From the NCBI GenBank assembly GCA_017481925.1, contig JAFUOK010000008.1, positions 1 to 64,000 on the forward strand: 64,000 nucleotides of DNA, given 5' to 3'. The notes below the pieces were generated by a model. It had not been told where the DNA came from. It saw nothing but the letters and a program-made list of their open reading frames with translations, and ran no database searches. This document shows positions 33,683 to 41,848 of this stretch, piece after piece. The DNA comes from Alistipes sp. (lineage in GTDB: Bacteria; Bacteroidota; Bacteroidia; Bacteroidales; Rikenellaceae). Every line of letters begins with the position of its first letter. Within the stretch, counting starts at the first letter, position 1. Both the position numbers and the translations under genes were made by a program.

Positions 33683-34558
33683 TTAACCGAGCGTGTGGCT
33701 CGAAATAAGTTCAACCATAAGAGATGCAATATCCTCATCCGATGCCGTGAGGCACTTGGCCTCCTTAGCCTGGAATACCACGTTCTCAATCTTCTTTACC
33801 TTCGTGGGTGAGCCGCTCAAACCCAGCTGCTGCTCATCGCAGACGATGTCGGCAGCGGTCATCTCGACAATGCGCAAGTAGTCGCGCTCGCCAACCATCT
33901 TCGTAGCCAACTCCGAAGCCGCAGCCATCTCCGAGGGAATCATAGCCCACTTGTACTTCATCACAAGGCGAGCATTCTGCGGGCGAATCTCGGGAGCCGA
34001 CGAATTAACCGTCAGCACGGCGGGGATAGGACACTCAACGGTCTCCACGCCACGATCCAGACGACGACGCACCACAAGCGAAGACTCCTTCACCTCGACA
34101 ATCTCCTCGGCATAGGTCACCTGCGGCAAGCCCAACTTCTCGGCTACCTGGGGACCTACCTGAGCCGTATCGCCATCGATAGCCTGACGGCCTGCGATGA
34201 TAACGTCGGCACCTATACTACGCAGTGCACACGACAGAGCGTATGAGGTTGCCAGCGTATCCGAACCCGCAAACTTGCGGTCAGAGAGCAGATAACCACC
34301 ATCGGCGCCACGGAACATAGCGTCACGAATAATATCGGCCGCACGCTGTGGGCCCATAGTAAGGATATGCACAGTAGAGCCGCAGCACTCCTCCTTGAGG
34401 CGCAGTGCCAACTCCAAGGCATTCAAATCTTCGGGATTGAAAATAGCAGGTAACGCAGCACGGTTTACCGTACCCTCTGCCGTCATGGCATCCTTACCCA
34501 CGTTGCGGGTATCGGGCACCTGCTTAGCCAATACAACAATTTTTAATGCTTTGTTCAT
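33683..34558 (-). CDS. etfB: Electron transfer flavoprotein beta subunit
   Basis: 291 aa starting MNKALKIVVLAKQVPDTRNV, the usual EtfB opening. Other marks are FNPEDLNALELALRLKE, ILTMGPQRAADIIRDAMFRGAD, ADVIIAGRQAIDGDTAQVGPQVAEKLG (the Etf recognition/nucleotide loop) and GSPTKVKKIENV near the end. Together with EtfA it forms the flavin heterodimer. First gene of the etfB-etfA-acyl-CoA dehydrogenase operon. The 192 nt upstream to purA shows no clear promoter or RNA structure. Confidence 0.93.
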   Translation of the reverse strand: MNKALKIVVLAKQVPDTRNVGKDAMTAEGTVNRAALPAIFNPEDLNALELALRLKEECCGSTVHILTMGPQRAADIIRDAMFRGADGGYLLSDRKFAGSDTLATSYALSCALRSIGADVIIAGRQAIDGDTAQVGPQVAEKLGLPQVTYAEEIVEVKESSLVVRRRLDRGVETVECPIPAVLTVNSSAPEIRPQNARLVMKYKWAMIPSEMAAASELATKMVGERDYLRIVEMTAADIVCDEQQLGLSGSPTKVKKIENVVFQAKEAKCLTASDEDIASLMVELISSHTLG

Positions 34559-34750
34559 TTGTCTTAATATTGGTTAATTTAGGCAATTTGACGCGACTCA
34601 AACCCCCTCTTTATACGGAAAAAATGCGCGAAAAGTATATCCGATCGTCATCCATACCCTCTACGGCACAACTTACGCGACTAAGTGGCCATAAAGAGTA
34701 TGTATGCGACCGAAAATGCTATTCGAGCATTCAGTCCTAATCATTTTCTT

Positions 34751-36019
34751 TTATCGTACGATGGTCTCGTCACGGTCGGGTCCTACCGAGATAATCTTAA
34801 CAGGCACACCTGTCTGTTGCTCGATAAACTCGACATACTGCTTGAACTCCACGGGGAAGTCATCGTAGTGACGAACCTTGCAAATATCGCACTTCCAACC
34901 CTTGAACTCGGTGTAAACGGGCTCTACAGAGTCGTTCACCTCATAGGGGAAATGCTCTACCAACTCACCATTGACGCGGTAAGCGGTAGCTACCTTGATG
35001 GTATCGAAGTCGTTCATAACGTCCGACTTCATCATGATGAGCTGTGTAACACCATCCACCATCACGGCATACTTCAATGCTACCAGGTCAAGCCAGCCGC
35101 AACGACGCGGGCGACCCGTAACAGCACCAAACTCGTGACCGATGCGGCGCAACTCCTCACCCGTCTCATCGAAGAGCTCGGTAGGGAAGGGACCACTACC
35201 CACGCGGGTGCAGTAGGCCTTGAAAATGCCATATACGTCACCGATCTTCGTAGGCGCGACACCCAGACCGGTACATACACCAGCACATACGGTATTTGAC
35301 GAGGTTACAAAGGGATATGTACCGAAGTCCACATCAAGCAACGAACCTTGTGCGCCCTCGGCCAGGATGGGCACATCCTCGTCAATATATTTGTTTACTA
35401 CGTGTTCGCTATCAATAAACTCGAACTTACGCAGATACTCGATTCCCTCCATCCAGGTCTTCTCGTACTCGGTAACGTCGTACTCAAAACCCTCGTACTG
35501 CGAGAGCATATCCACGTGCTTTGCCTTGAGGCGGTTGTAGCGGTCGATAAAATCCTCTGCCAGCACATCGCCAAAGCGCAAACCGTTGCGGCCTGTCTTA
35601 TCCATATAGGTAGGGCCGATACCCTTCAGCGTTGAGCCGATCTTCGACTTACCCTTGGCTGCCTCGCTCGCTGCGTCGAGCATACGGTGTGTGGGCAGGA
35701 TGATGTGGGCCTTCTTCGAGATGAGCAACTTCTTCTCTACGGGAATACCCTGCGCTGCAATATTCTTCAACTCCTCGGTCAGCGATACGGGATCTACGAC
35801 CACACCGTTACCGATTATATTAATAGAACCGTCGCGGAAAATACCCGAGGGTACGGTACGCAACACAAAACTCTTATCGCCGAAGTGCAATGAGTGACCA
35901 GCATTGGGGCCACCCTGGAAACGAGCAACCACGGTATAATTGGGGGTTAGTACATCCACTACCTTACCTTTACCTTCGTCGCCCCACTGCAATCCGAGAA
36001 CTACATCTACTTTTTTCAT
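34751..36019 (-). CDS. purA: Adenylosuccinate synthetase
   Basis: 422 aa. Makes adenylosuccinate from IMP, aspartate and GTP, the first step from IMP to AMP. Signatures: LGLQWGDEGKGKVVD (GTP P-loop and catalytic Asp), GGPNAGHSL (catalytic His), STLKGIGPTYMDKTGR, AEGAQGSLLDVDFGTYPFVTSS, and VTGRPRRCGWLDLVALKYA near the C-terminus. Full length. Promoter -7 box at 36062-36069. A monocistronic gene in front of the Etf operon. Confidence 0.97.
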   Translation of the reverse strand: MKKVDVVLGLQWGDEGKGKVVDVLTPNYTVVARFQGGPNAGHSLHFGDKSFVLRTVPSGIFRDGSINIIGNGVVVDPVSLTEELKNIAAQGIPVEKKLLISKKAHIILPTHRMLDAASEAAKGKSKIGSTLKGIGPTYMDKTGRNGLRFGDVLAEDFIDRYNRLKAKHVDMLSQYEGFEYDVTEYEKTWMEGIEYLRKFEFIDSEHVVNKYIDEDVPILAEGAQGSLLDVDFGTYPFVTSSNTVCAGVCTGLGVAPTKIGDVYGIFKAYCTRVGSGPFPTELFDETGEELRRIGHEFGAVTGRPRRCGWLDLVALKYAVMVDGVTQLIMMKSDVMNDFDTIKVATAYRVNGELVEHFPYEVNDSVEPVYTEFKGWKCDICKVRHYDDFPVEFKQYVEFIEQQTGVPVKIISVGPDRDETIVR

Positions 36020-36061
36020 TTATAGTTTAGCATTAACCGCAAAAATCCATTTTTTTGCATT

Positions 36062-36069
36062 CAAAGATA
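36062..36069 (-). promoter_or_regulatory. -7 box for purA
   Basis: TATCTTTG on the minus strand, 43 nt before the purA ATG. Confidence 0.55.
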
Positions 36070-36175
36070 CGCATTTTTTTTCATCTGCCAATCTTTTCGG
36101 CGGCGGAAGTTATCAACAGGTTGTTAAAACGCCCCTTTTGTGGCGAACTGTCCCCCGCAGACGGCAAATTAGCTC

Positions 36176-36208
36176 AAAAAAAAATACGACACCCCATAGG
36201 AGTGCCGT
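36176..36208 (-). terminator. Terminator of the lipoprotein array
   Basis: Minus-strand ACGGCACTC / GGGTGTCGT stem (with G-U pairs) and loop CTATG, then eight or more Ts. The left arm of this hairpin is also present, without the right arm, at the copy near 36950. Confidence 0.72.
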
Positions 36209-36410
36209 TGTAAACTACGTCTTATCGGATAATTGTAAATTCCAATTGAGGATCGTTGTCCGCATCCACAACTTTGCCATTGAGAAAACCGCTACGATAG
36301 AACTTGTATCCCCAACATCGGTCGGGATCGTTCTTTCGGCTGGGGTCGTAGTCATAATCACTTGTAAAGCCAAACGTATCGCTCGCTCCGTTGCCCCAAT
36401 GTAACGTCAT
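36190..36410 (-). repeat. Direct repeat copy A (about 215 bp)
   Basis: Nearly identical to 36948-37168 at an offset of 758 bp. It spans the last ~60 codons of two paralogous lipoprotein genes and part of their trailing terminator arm. Only a handful of substitutions are visible. Confidence 0.9.
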
Positions 36411-36797
36411 CTCTGTGTAATCCCTTTTTGCATCTGAATTCCAACAACCAATGAGTAAACAATAATCACTTTCTTTGGGGTGACGTAATGATATCCCATC
36501 AAAATGGCCAGAAAAGTATCTGGTTGTAGAATAATAGGCATAGTTGTCAGAGGTGCTGTAATCCTTCACACTATAAGTTTCGCCTTCATATTCGAGAATA
36601 ATATCACCTATATCAATACTCGATTCTGATTGTGGATCTAATAAATCTACTCCTTCAGAATTGTGGACATATATGCACATTACTATTGGTGTTAAATCGC
36701 CCGTCAATATCTCCTCCTGCTCCGGGATAGGAGTATTGCATGCAGATGAAATCAATATCACTGCAAATGCCAAAATATGTTTAATATATCGTTTCAT
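36222..36797 (-). CDS. Paralogous lipoprotein 1 of the array
   Basis: 191 aa with a lipoprotein signal (VILISSAC). Beta-rich mature part; no known domain recognised. Shared with the two other members are TPIVMCIYVHNSEGVDLL-type openings, an IDIGDIILEYEGETYSV strand and a final HWGNGASDTFGF block. The last ~55 residues are almost identical to those of the second member while the N-terminal halves differ clearly, indicating gene conversion. AT-richer than neighbouring housekeeping genes. Starts 5 nt after the stop of a gene remnant. Confidence 0.65.
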   Translation of the reverse strand: MKRYIKHILAFAVILISSACNTPIPEQEEILTGDLTPIVMCIYVHNSEGVDLLDPQSESSIDIGDIILEYEGETYSVKDYSTSDNYAYYSTTRYFSGHFDGISLRHPKESDYCLLIGCWNSDAKRDYTEMTLHWGNGASDTFGFTSDYDYDPSRKNDPDRCWGYKFYRSGFLNGKVVDADNDPQLEFTIIR

Positions 36798-36801
36798 TTT
36801 A

Positions 36802-36947
36802 TTAAATATTTGGAGTTATTCCTACTATAATTTGCAACAAGGTGTTAAATTCATTATTAGGCAATGCCTCTACTCCAGCATCCAATTGGACGTAATTATC
36901 GGTATCAAATACGCCCGCATTATAGAAGCCATTTCCATTGCCGTGAT
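36802..36947 (-). pseudogene. C-terminal remnant of an unrelated gene inside the lipoprotein array
   Basis: On the minus strand an open frame of about 48 codons (DHGNGNGFYNAGVFDTDNYV ... LLQIIVGITPNI, stop at 36802-36804) has no start codon of its own. It is fused at about 36947 to the broken terminator arm that follows lipoprotein 2. The ending 'FNTLLQIIVGITP' resembles the shorter remnant at 37545-37610 (YTTFLEMITGIVP), so both look like tails of the same lost gene. The parent family is not recognised. Confidence 0.55.
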
Positions 36948-37168
36948 CACCCCATAGGAGTGCCGTTGTAAACTACATCTTATCGGATAATTGTAAATTC
37001 CAATTGAGGATCGTTGTCCGCATCCACAACTTTGCCATTGAGAAAACCGCTACGATAGAACTTGTATCCCCAACATCGGTCGGGGTCGTTCTTTAGGCTG
37101 GGGTCGTAATCATAATCACTTGTAAAGCCAAATGTATCGCTCGCGCCGTTGCCCCAATGCAATGTTAC
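36948..37168 (-). repeat. Direct repeat copy B (about 215 bp)
   Basis: Partner of 36190-36410. It carries the 3' part of lipoprotein 2 and half of the terminator hairpin. Confidence 0.9.
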
Positions 37169-37534
37169 CGTGGTGTAATCTCTCTTGTCATCGCCATTCC
37201 ACTCACCAATACTGAGGTAGTATACCCCATCGCTATTAACCTCCAATGTTATGCCATCAAAATAAGCGGCATAAGTTCGTGTCGTAGTGTCTATTCCATT
37301 GGGTAGAGAATACCCCTTTTTTACGGTAAAACTTTCGCCCTCGTAATCAATCGTAATGTTGTCAATATCTATAGCAGATTCAGACTGTGGGTTAAGCAAG
37401 TCCTGCCCATCGTCATTCTGTACATAAATACACATCTTAATCGGAGTCCAATCAATTAGCCAGTAGCTTTCTTTCTCCTTGCTACACGCCATAAAAGCTA
37501 ACGATAGAATAAAAAAATAAATACACCTTTTCAT
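36980..37534 (-). CDS. Paralogous lipoprotein 2 of the array
   Basis: 184 aa; start at 37534 (MKRCIYFFILSLAFMACS), giving a lipoprotein signal with Cys after MA. Longer in-frame start (37561) would lie within the preceding remnant. Mature region: TPIKMCIYVQNDDGQDLLNP, IDIDNITIDYEGESFTV, YYLSIGEWNGDDKRDYTTVT and the same C-terminal ~55 residues as lipoprotein 1. Probably a surface or periplasmic beta-sandwich; function unknown. Confidence 0.65.
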   Translation of the reverse strand: MKRCIYFFILSLAFMACSKEKESYWLIDWTPIKMCIYVQNDDGQDLLNPQSESAIDIDNITIDYEGESFTVKKGYSLPNGIDTTTRTYAAYFDGITLEVNSDGVYYLSIGEWNGDDKRDYTTVTLHWGNGASDTFGFTSDYDYDPSLKNDPDRCWGYKFYRSGFLNGKVVDADNDPQLEFTIIR

Positions 37535-37544
37535 AAAGACTTTT

Positions 37545-37610
37545 TTAATTAAGTGGAACAATTCCCGTAATCATTTCGAGGAATGTTGTGTAATTCCTAT
37601 CTATAGTTGA
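37545..37610 (-). pseudogene. Short C-terminal remnant between lipoproteins 3 and 2
   Basis: Directly after the stop of lipoprotein 3 (37611-37613) and in the same frame there are 21 sense codons (STIDRNYTTFLEMITGIVPL then N) and a TAA at 37545-37547. The ending matches in style the tail of the remnant at 36802-36947. It has no start codon. Most simply it is the leftover 3' end of a deleted gene; an extension of lipoprotein 3 cut by a recent stop is an alternative. Confidence 0.4.
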
Positions 37611-38144
37611 TTATTTGTATATAACAATTTGTCCAATAGGGACACTCATGGCATTTATCTTATTCCCGTTTAAGAAATATGCTCGTTGTACAGGACGCAC
37701 ATCCACATCACATTTTATTCCTATTTCATCTTGACTACCGTCAGCCCATTGGATAATCATTGTTGTGTAAGGGACATTGCCTAACGCATCCCACTCACCT
37801 ATCTCCAAATAGTAGTCATCTTTATCGCGTACCTTCTCTTTTGTGATACCTTTAAACGACGCCGAATAAGCTCTTGTTTGAGTATCATTGTAGTACTTTA
37901 TGGTCCAACCATCAACGACATTGTAAGTTTTATCCCCATACATAAGTTTTATACTCTCATTTGGGATATAACCTTCGTTGTTGGGATTCAATAAATCAAT
38001 ACCCGATTCACTCTGAACTCGCAATTGAATAGTAATCGGCGCAATGTCTGCCAATATAAAATCATTGGAATCATCTTTCTGACAAGACGCACAAAGCAAC
38101 GTCGTTGTCAATAGGGCAACCGAAAAAATTAGAAATTTTCTCAT
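37611..38144 (-). CDS. Paralogous lipoprotein 3 of the array
   Basis: 177 aa with a lipoprotein signal (TLLCASC). Aligns over its length with the two downstream members (APITIQLRVQSESGIDLLNP, GDKTYNVVDGW, YYLEIGEWDALGNVPYTTMI, QWADGSQDEIG) but keeps its own C-terminus (FLNGNKINAMSVPIGQIVIY). It is therefore the least converted copy. First gene of the array. No function known; could be a surface antigen or adhesin-like lipoprotein. Confidence 0.65.
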   Translation of the reverse strand: MRKFLIFSVALLTTTLLCASCQKDDSNDFILADIAPITIQLRVQSESGIDLLNPNNEGYIPNESIKLMYGDKTYNVVDGWTIKYYNDTQTRAYSASFKGITKEKVRDKDDYYLEIGEWDALGNVPYTTMIIQWADGSQDEIGIKCDVDVRPVQRAYFLNGNKINAMSVPIGQIVIYK

Positions 38145-38295
38145 AGACGTTTACTTTTAAATTATTATCGCTTGCAAGATAATAATTCACAATGAATTAT
38201 GCAATAGAAAATCAAATAAAAATAAATTTTTCTTCTCTTCGTGCAAGGATTTGTAATCTTCGACGTTTAGCATTGAATCCCGCCCCGATAAATAC

Positions 38296-38333
38296 AAAAA
38301 AAATACGACCTCTGCCCGTAAGCGGAGGTCATA
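38296..38333 (-). terminator. Terminator of the small acidic protein gene
   Basis: Minus-strand TATGACCTCCGC / GCAGAGGTCGTA stem, then eight Ts. The 38145-38295 stretch between it and lipoprotein 3 is AT-rich and should hold the array promoter; I see no clear consensus. Confidence 0.8.
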
Positions 38334-38382
38334 TTTATAAGATAAGTTTTATATTTACATCAGAACAATGCTGACTATCGGA

Positions 38383-38697
38383 TTACATATCGTCATCCTC
38401 GTCGTCCATCTGGCCGTTGTCCTGGATCTCGTCGGCACCCTTGAGCTCGTCGTCGCCGTAGAAGTCATCGTCCACGTCGTCCGTAGAATCGTCGATCTTC
38501 ACATCAATCTTCACCAGATACGACACCTCGTCGGTCTCGTAGGGTACGACATAGAAGAAGTCGCCATTGGGTTTGTCAATGCGGGTCATCACCTCGGCGA
38601 ATCCACGAGGATAAAGGGCCTTTACCTCCTCCTGCTGCTCAGCGGTGAGGTTATTGTAACTGGTAACAAGTCGTTTTTTCGTGTTATTTTGTGCCAT
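38383..38697 (-). CDS. Small acidic conserved protein of unknown function
   Basis: 104 aa starting MAQNNTKKRLVTSYNNLT. The first ~75 residues form a small domain (LTAEQQEEVKALYPRGFAEV, RIDKPNGDFFYVVPYETDEVSYLVKID) and the rest is a very acidic tail (DDSTDDVDDDFYGDDE ... DDEDDDM). The layout is like a nucleic-acid-mimicking or chaperone tail, as in RNA polymerase delta, but no homology to it can be claimed. The family appears widely in Bacteroidales as hypothetical protein. Start at 38697 chosen over 38718 because homologous-looking sequence begins there. Confidence 0.65.
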   Translation of the reverse strand: MAQNNTKKRLVTSYNNLTAEQQEEVKALYPRGFAEVMTRIDKPNGDFFYVVPYETDEVSYLVKIDVKIDDSTDDVDDDFYGDDELKGADEIQDNGQMDDEDDDM

Positions 38698-38805
38698 AGT
38701 TGTCGAAATTTTCTGCAAGTATAATCAAAAATATTATATCGCAACGAATCTTGATATTTTTTTTGCATTTTTTTTAATTTTTGCCGTTGTTACAAACAAA
38801 TTATG

Positions 38806-38813
38806 TACCTTTA
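38806..38813 (+). promoter_or_regulatory. Near-consensus -7 box for ligA
   Basis: TACCTTTA (one mismatch to TAnnTTTG), with TTTG at 38780-38783. The predicted start near 38819 suits an ATG at 38834 better than one at 38891. Confidence 0.4.
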
Positions 38814-38833
38814 CGCTAAATTTTACCCTTACG

Positions 38834-38890
38834 ATGAGTGTAGAGCAAAAAATCAGCGAGTTACTCCAACGACTCAATTAACTCAACTAT
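38834..38890 (+). other. Detached 5' end of ligA with an in-frame TAA
   Basis: From ATG 38834 the frame reads MSVEQKISELLQRLN, then TAA (38879-38881), then LNY and Met (38891) in the same frame as the ligA body. MSVEQKISEL...LNYMYYV is a normal LigA N-terminus (helix of domain Ia) with one sense codon turned to stop. Confidence 0.8.
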
Positions 38891-40903
38891 ATGTACTACG
38901 TTGAGGCAAAACCCGTAGCCACGGACTACGAGTTCGATACTTTGTTGCGCGAACTGCAAGATTTAGAGGCACTTCACCCCGAATTTTCGGACCCCAACTC
39001 GCCCACGATGCGTGTCGGCAGCGACCTGACGAACAAATTTCAGAGCGTCGCCCACGCCTACCCCATGCTCTCGCTCTCGAACACCTACTCACAGCAGGAG
39101 TTGCACGAGTGGATCGAGAAGGTCGTTCGTGAGAGCGACTCGCCGCTGGGCGTAACGTGCGAACTCAAGTTCGACGGCACAGCCATATCGCTCACCTACG
39201 AGGATGACCGCCTGGTGCGAGCCGTGACACGTGGCGATGGCACCCGTGGCGATGATGTGACCGAGAATGTACGCACCATAGGCTCCGTGCCGCTTACGTT
39301 GCAACAGCCGAGCGGGCTGAAGACATTTGAGGTGCGTGGCGAGATATTTATGACCTACCCCACGTTCGACCGTCTCAACGCCGAGCGTGAGGCTGCAGGC
39401 GAGCAACTCTTTGCCAACCCGCGCAACGCCGCCGCAGGCACGCTGAAACTGCAACAGTCACGTATCGTGGCCGAGCGCAATCTGCAATTTACAGCCTACC
39501 AGGTCGAAGGTCGCGATCTGCCTTTCACGTCGCACTCGCAGTCGATGGAGGCTCTGCGCCGCTACGGATTCCCCGTCTCGGCAGCCGCACGCGTATGCGA
39601 GAGCGTAGAGGATATTGACGATTTTATCACACGTTGGGACACACAGCGTGCCGACATCCCCGAGCCTATCGACGGCGTGGTTATCAAGGTTGATTCCTAC
39701 GCCGCGCGCCGTGCCCTCGGTCGCACATCGAAAGCGCCGAAGTGGGCCGTAGCCTATAAGTTCAAGGCCGAGCAGGCACTCACCCGTCTCAATGAGGTGA
39801 CATATCAGGTTGGCCGCACAGGTGCCATAACGCCCGTGGCGAACCTCGACCCCGTACATCTGGCGGGCACAACGGTAAAGCGTGCCACGCTGCACAATGC
39901 CGACCAGATCGAGGCGCTGGACCTGCGTATAGGCGATATGGTCTATGTCGAAAAGGGTGGCGAGATTATCCCCAAGGTTACGGGTGTAGAGTTAAGTCAG
40001 CGACCTACGGACAGCAAGCCGTTGGAGTATATCACCCACTGCCCCGAGTGCGGCACTGCGCTGGTGCGCTATGAGGGCGAAGCAAAGCACTACTGCCCCA
40101 ATCAGAGCCACTGCCGTCCGCAGATTGTGGGACGCATCGAGCATTTCATCCGTCGCAAGGCGATGAATATTGAGACGCTGGGTTCGGAGACCGTAGAACT
40201 TCTCTTTGACAACGGACTTATACATAATATAGCCGACATCTACGACCTGCGAGCCGAGCAGCTGGCTGTGCTACCACGTCTGGGCGAGAAGTCAGCCGCC
40301 AACATCATTCAGAGCATACGTCTCTCGGCCGAGGTACCGTTCCACCGTGTACTGTTCGCACTGGGCATACGCTTCGTAGGTGAGACTACGGCAAAATATC
40401 TGGCCGAGCATTTCCGTTCGTTGGATACTATCATGGCTGCCACGCGTGAGGAGTTGCTGGAGGCCGAGGAGGTGGGCGAAAAGATTGCCGATGCAATTAT
40501 AGAGTACTTTGCCGACGAGGAGAATCGCACTATCATCGAGCGCCTGCGTGCAGCAGGACTACGCTTCGAGGCGGAGCAGAAGCAAAATCTCTCGGAGTCG
40601 CTTTCGGGGCTGACGTTTGTCATCTCGGGTTCGTTTGCCGACCACTCGCGTGACGAATTGAAGGCGCTGATCGAGGCTCACGGAGGCAAAAACCTTGCAG
40701 CCGTATCGTCCAACACCTCATACTTGCTGGCGGGCGACAAGATTGGCCCCGCAAAGTTGCAGAAGGCGACAAAGCTGGGCGTAAAGATTATCTCCGAGCA
40801 GGAGTTCGTGGCGATGATTGGCGGCTCTCAGACGCTCCCCACCGTAGAGTCTGAGCCCTCACCCACGCAGGCGAGCGCACCCATTCAGGGAACATTGTTT
40901 TAG
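38891..40903 (+). CDS. ligA: NAD+-dependent DNA ligase LigA (5' end interrupted)
   Basis: 670 aa from the internal ATG. Seals nicks with NAD+. Domain Ia retains YYVEAKPVATDYEFD (NMN contacts). The adenylation domain has CELKFDGTAISL (KxDG nucleophile Lys), VTRGDGTRGDDVTENV, EVRGEI, DGVVIKVDS and PKWAVAYKF. Then OB fold, zinc finger (CPECG ... CPNQSHC), HhH repeats and BRCT (LSGLTFVISGSFADHSRDELK). Normal genes start about 19 codons earlier, where an in-frame TAA now lies. As the gene is normally essential, either translation restarts at 38891, 9 nt after the stop, or this is an assembly error. Confidence 0.92.
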   Translation: MYYVEAKPVATDYEFDTLLRELQDLEALHPEFSDPNSPTMRVGSDLTNKFQSVAHAYPMLSLSNTYSQQELHEWIEKVVRESDSPLGVTCELKFDGTAISLTYEDDRLVRAVTRGDGTRGDDVTENVRTIGSVPLTLQQPSGLKTFEVRGEIFMTYPTFDRLNAEREAAGEQLFANPRNAAAGTLKLQQSRIVAERNLQFTAYQVEGRDLPFTSHSQSMEALRRYGFPVSAAARVCESVEDIDDFITRWDTQRADIPEPIDGVVIKVDSYAARRALGRTSKAPKWAVAYKFKAEQALTRLNEVTYQVGRTGAITPVANLDPVHLAGTTVKRATLHNADQIEALDLRIGDMVYVEKGGEIIPKVTGVELSQRPTDSKPLEYITHCPECGTALVRYEGEAKHYCPNQSHCRPQIVGRIEHFIRRKAMNIETLGSETVELLFDNGLIHNIADIYDLRAEQLAVLPRLGEKSAANIIQSIRLSAEVPFHRVLFALGIRFVGETTAKYLAEHFRSLDTIMAATREELLEAEEVGEKIADAIIEYFADEENRTIIERLRAAGLRFEAEQKQNLSESLSGLTFVISGSFADHSRDELKALIEAHGGKNLAAVSSNTSYLLAGDKIGPAKLQKATKLGVKIISEQEFVAMIGGSQTLPTVESEPSPTQASAPIQGTLF

Positions 40904-40929
40904 AAAAGGTTAATGAAAATTTAGATACA

Positions 40930-41820
40930 ATGAAGAAGCATAAACTCAGCGGCGTAGGTGCCGCAATGATCACCCCGTTCAAGAACGATTTTTCGTGCGA
41001 CTATGATACTTTGGGTCGCATGATCGACTACGTGATTGACGGCGGAACCGACTATATAGTAGCCCTCGGTACAACAGCCGAGACCCCCACCCTCTCGCAC
41101 GAGGAGCGCGATGAGGTATTTCGTTACATCCGCGAGCGTGTAGCCGGTCGTACACCTATCGTCGTAGGTGCAGGCGGCAACGACACTGTGCGACTGATTG
41201 AGCAGATCGGAAAGATGGACCTCGAGGGCGTAGATGCCTTGTTAAGCATCACTCCCTATTATAATAAACCCTCGCAGGAGGGACTCTACCGCCACTTCAA
41301 GGCCGTAGCCGAGGCCTCGCCCCGTCCTATCATCCTCTACAACGTGCCGGGTCGCACGGGCGTGAATATGACCGCCGAGACAACGTGCCGCTTGGCTGCC
41401 GACGTGGAGAATATCATCGGCATCAAGGAGGCGTCGGGTAAGATTGACCAGATCACGCAGATCATAAAGAACCGTCCGAAGGATTTTCTCGTGCTGTCGG
41501 GCGACGACGGCATGACGGTAGATGTTATGCGTAAGGGCGGTGACGGTGTTATCTCGGTTGCCGTGAATGCCTTTCCAAAGCGATTCTCGCACGTGGTGTA
41601 TCTGGCAAGCCAGGGTCTGTTCGACCGCGCCTATGAGGCTTACGAGCCCCTGCACGAGGCCGTGTGCGCTCTGTTCGAGCAGGGCAACCCAACGGGTGTG
41701 AAGGGTGCGCTGGCGATCATGGGACTCATTGAGAACAACCTGCGTCTGCCCCTTGTACCTGCGACGGATCTGCTGATGAAAAAGATGGAAAAGTTGATCC
41801 ACGAATACGAATTGTGCTAA
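40930..41820 (+). CDS. dapA: 4-hydroxy-tetrahydrodipicolinate synthase
   Basis: 296 aa TIM barrel of normal length. It condenses pyruvate with aspartate semialdehyde for lysine and diaminopimelate synthesis. GAAMITPFKNDFSCDYD at the N-terminus, LGTTAETPTLSHEER (substrate Thr pair), YNVPGRTGVNM (catalytic Tyr and Arg) and GIKEASG (Schiff-base Lys). Starts 26 nt after ligA, so probably co-transcribed. Confidence 0.95.
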   Translation: MKKHKLSGVGAAMITPFKNDFSCDYDTLGRMIDYVIDGGTDYIVALGTTAETPTLSHEERDEVFRYIRERVAGRTPIVVGAGGNDTVRLIEQIGKMDLEGVDALLSITPYYNKPSQEGLYRHFKAVAEASPRPIILYNVPGRTGVNMTAETTCRLAADVENIIGIKEASGKIDQITQIIKNRPKDFLVLSGDDGMTVDVMRKGGDGVISVAVNAFPKRFSHVVYLASQGLFDRAYEAYEPLHEAVCALFEQGNPTGVKGALAIMGLIENNLRLPLVPATDLLMKKMEKLIHEYELC

Positions 41821-41848
41821 TCGTTCGTTTTACAAATAAAAAACCCGA

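Noticed and set aside
34559..34750. Possible riboswitch or small RNA upstream of etfB
   Set aside because: No stable paired structure, terminator or known motif could be recognised in the 192 nt.
38192..38374. 60-codon frame between lipoprotein 3 and the acidic protein gene
   Set aside because: Crosses a terminator hairpin, has no promoter or homology-like features.
38879..38881. Stop-codon reassignment as an explanation of the in-frame TAA and TAG
   Set aside because: Both TAA and TAG end many intact genes here (ligA itself ends in TAG), so a changed code is ruled out; mutation, reinitiation or sequence error remain.
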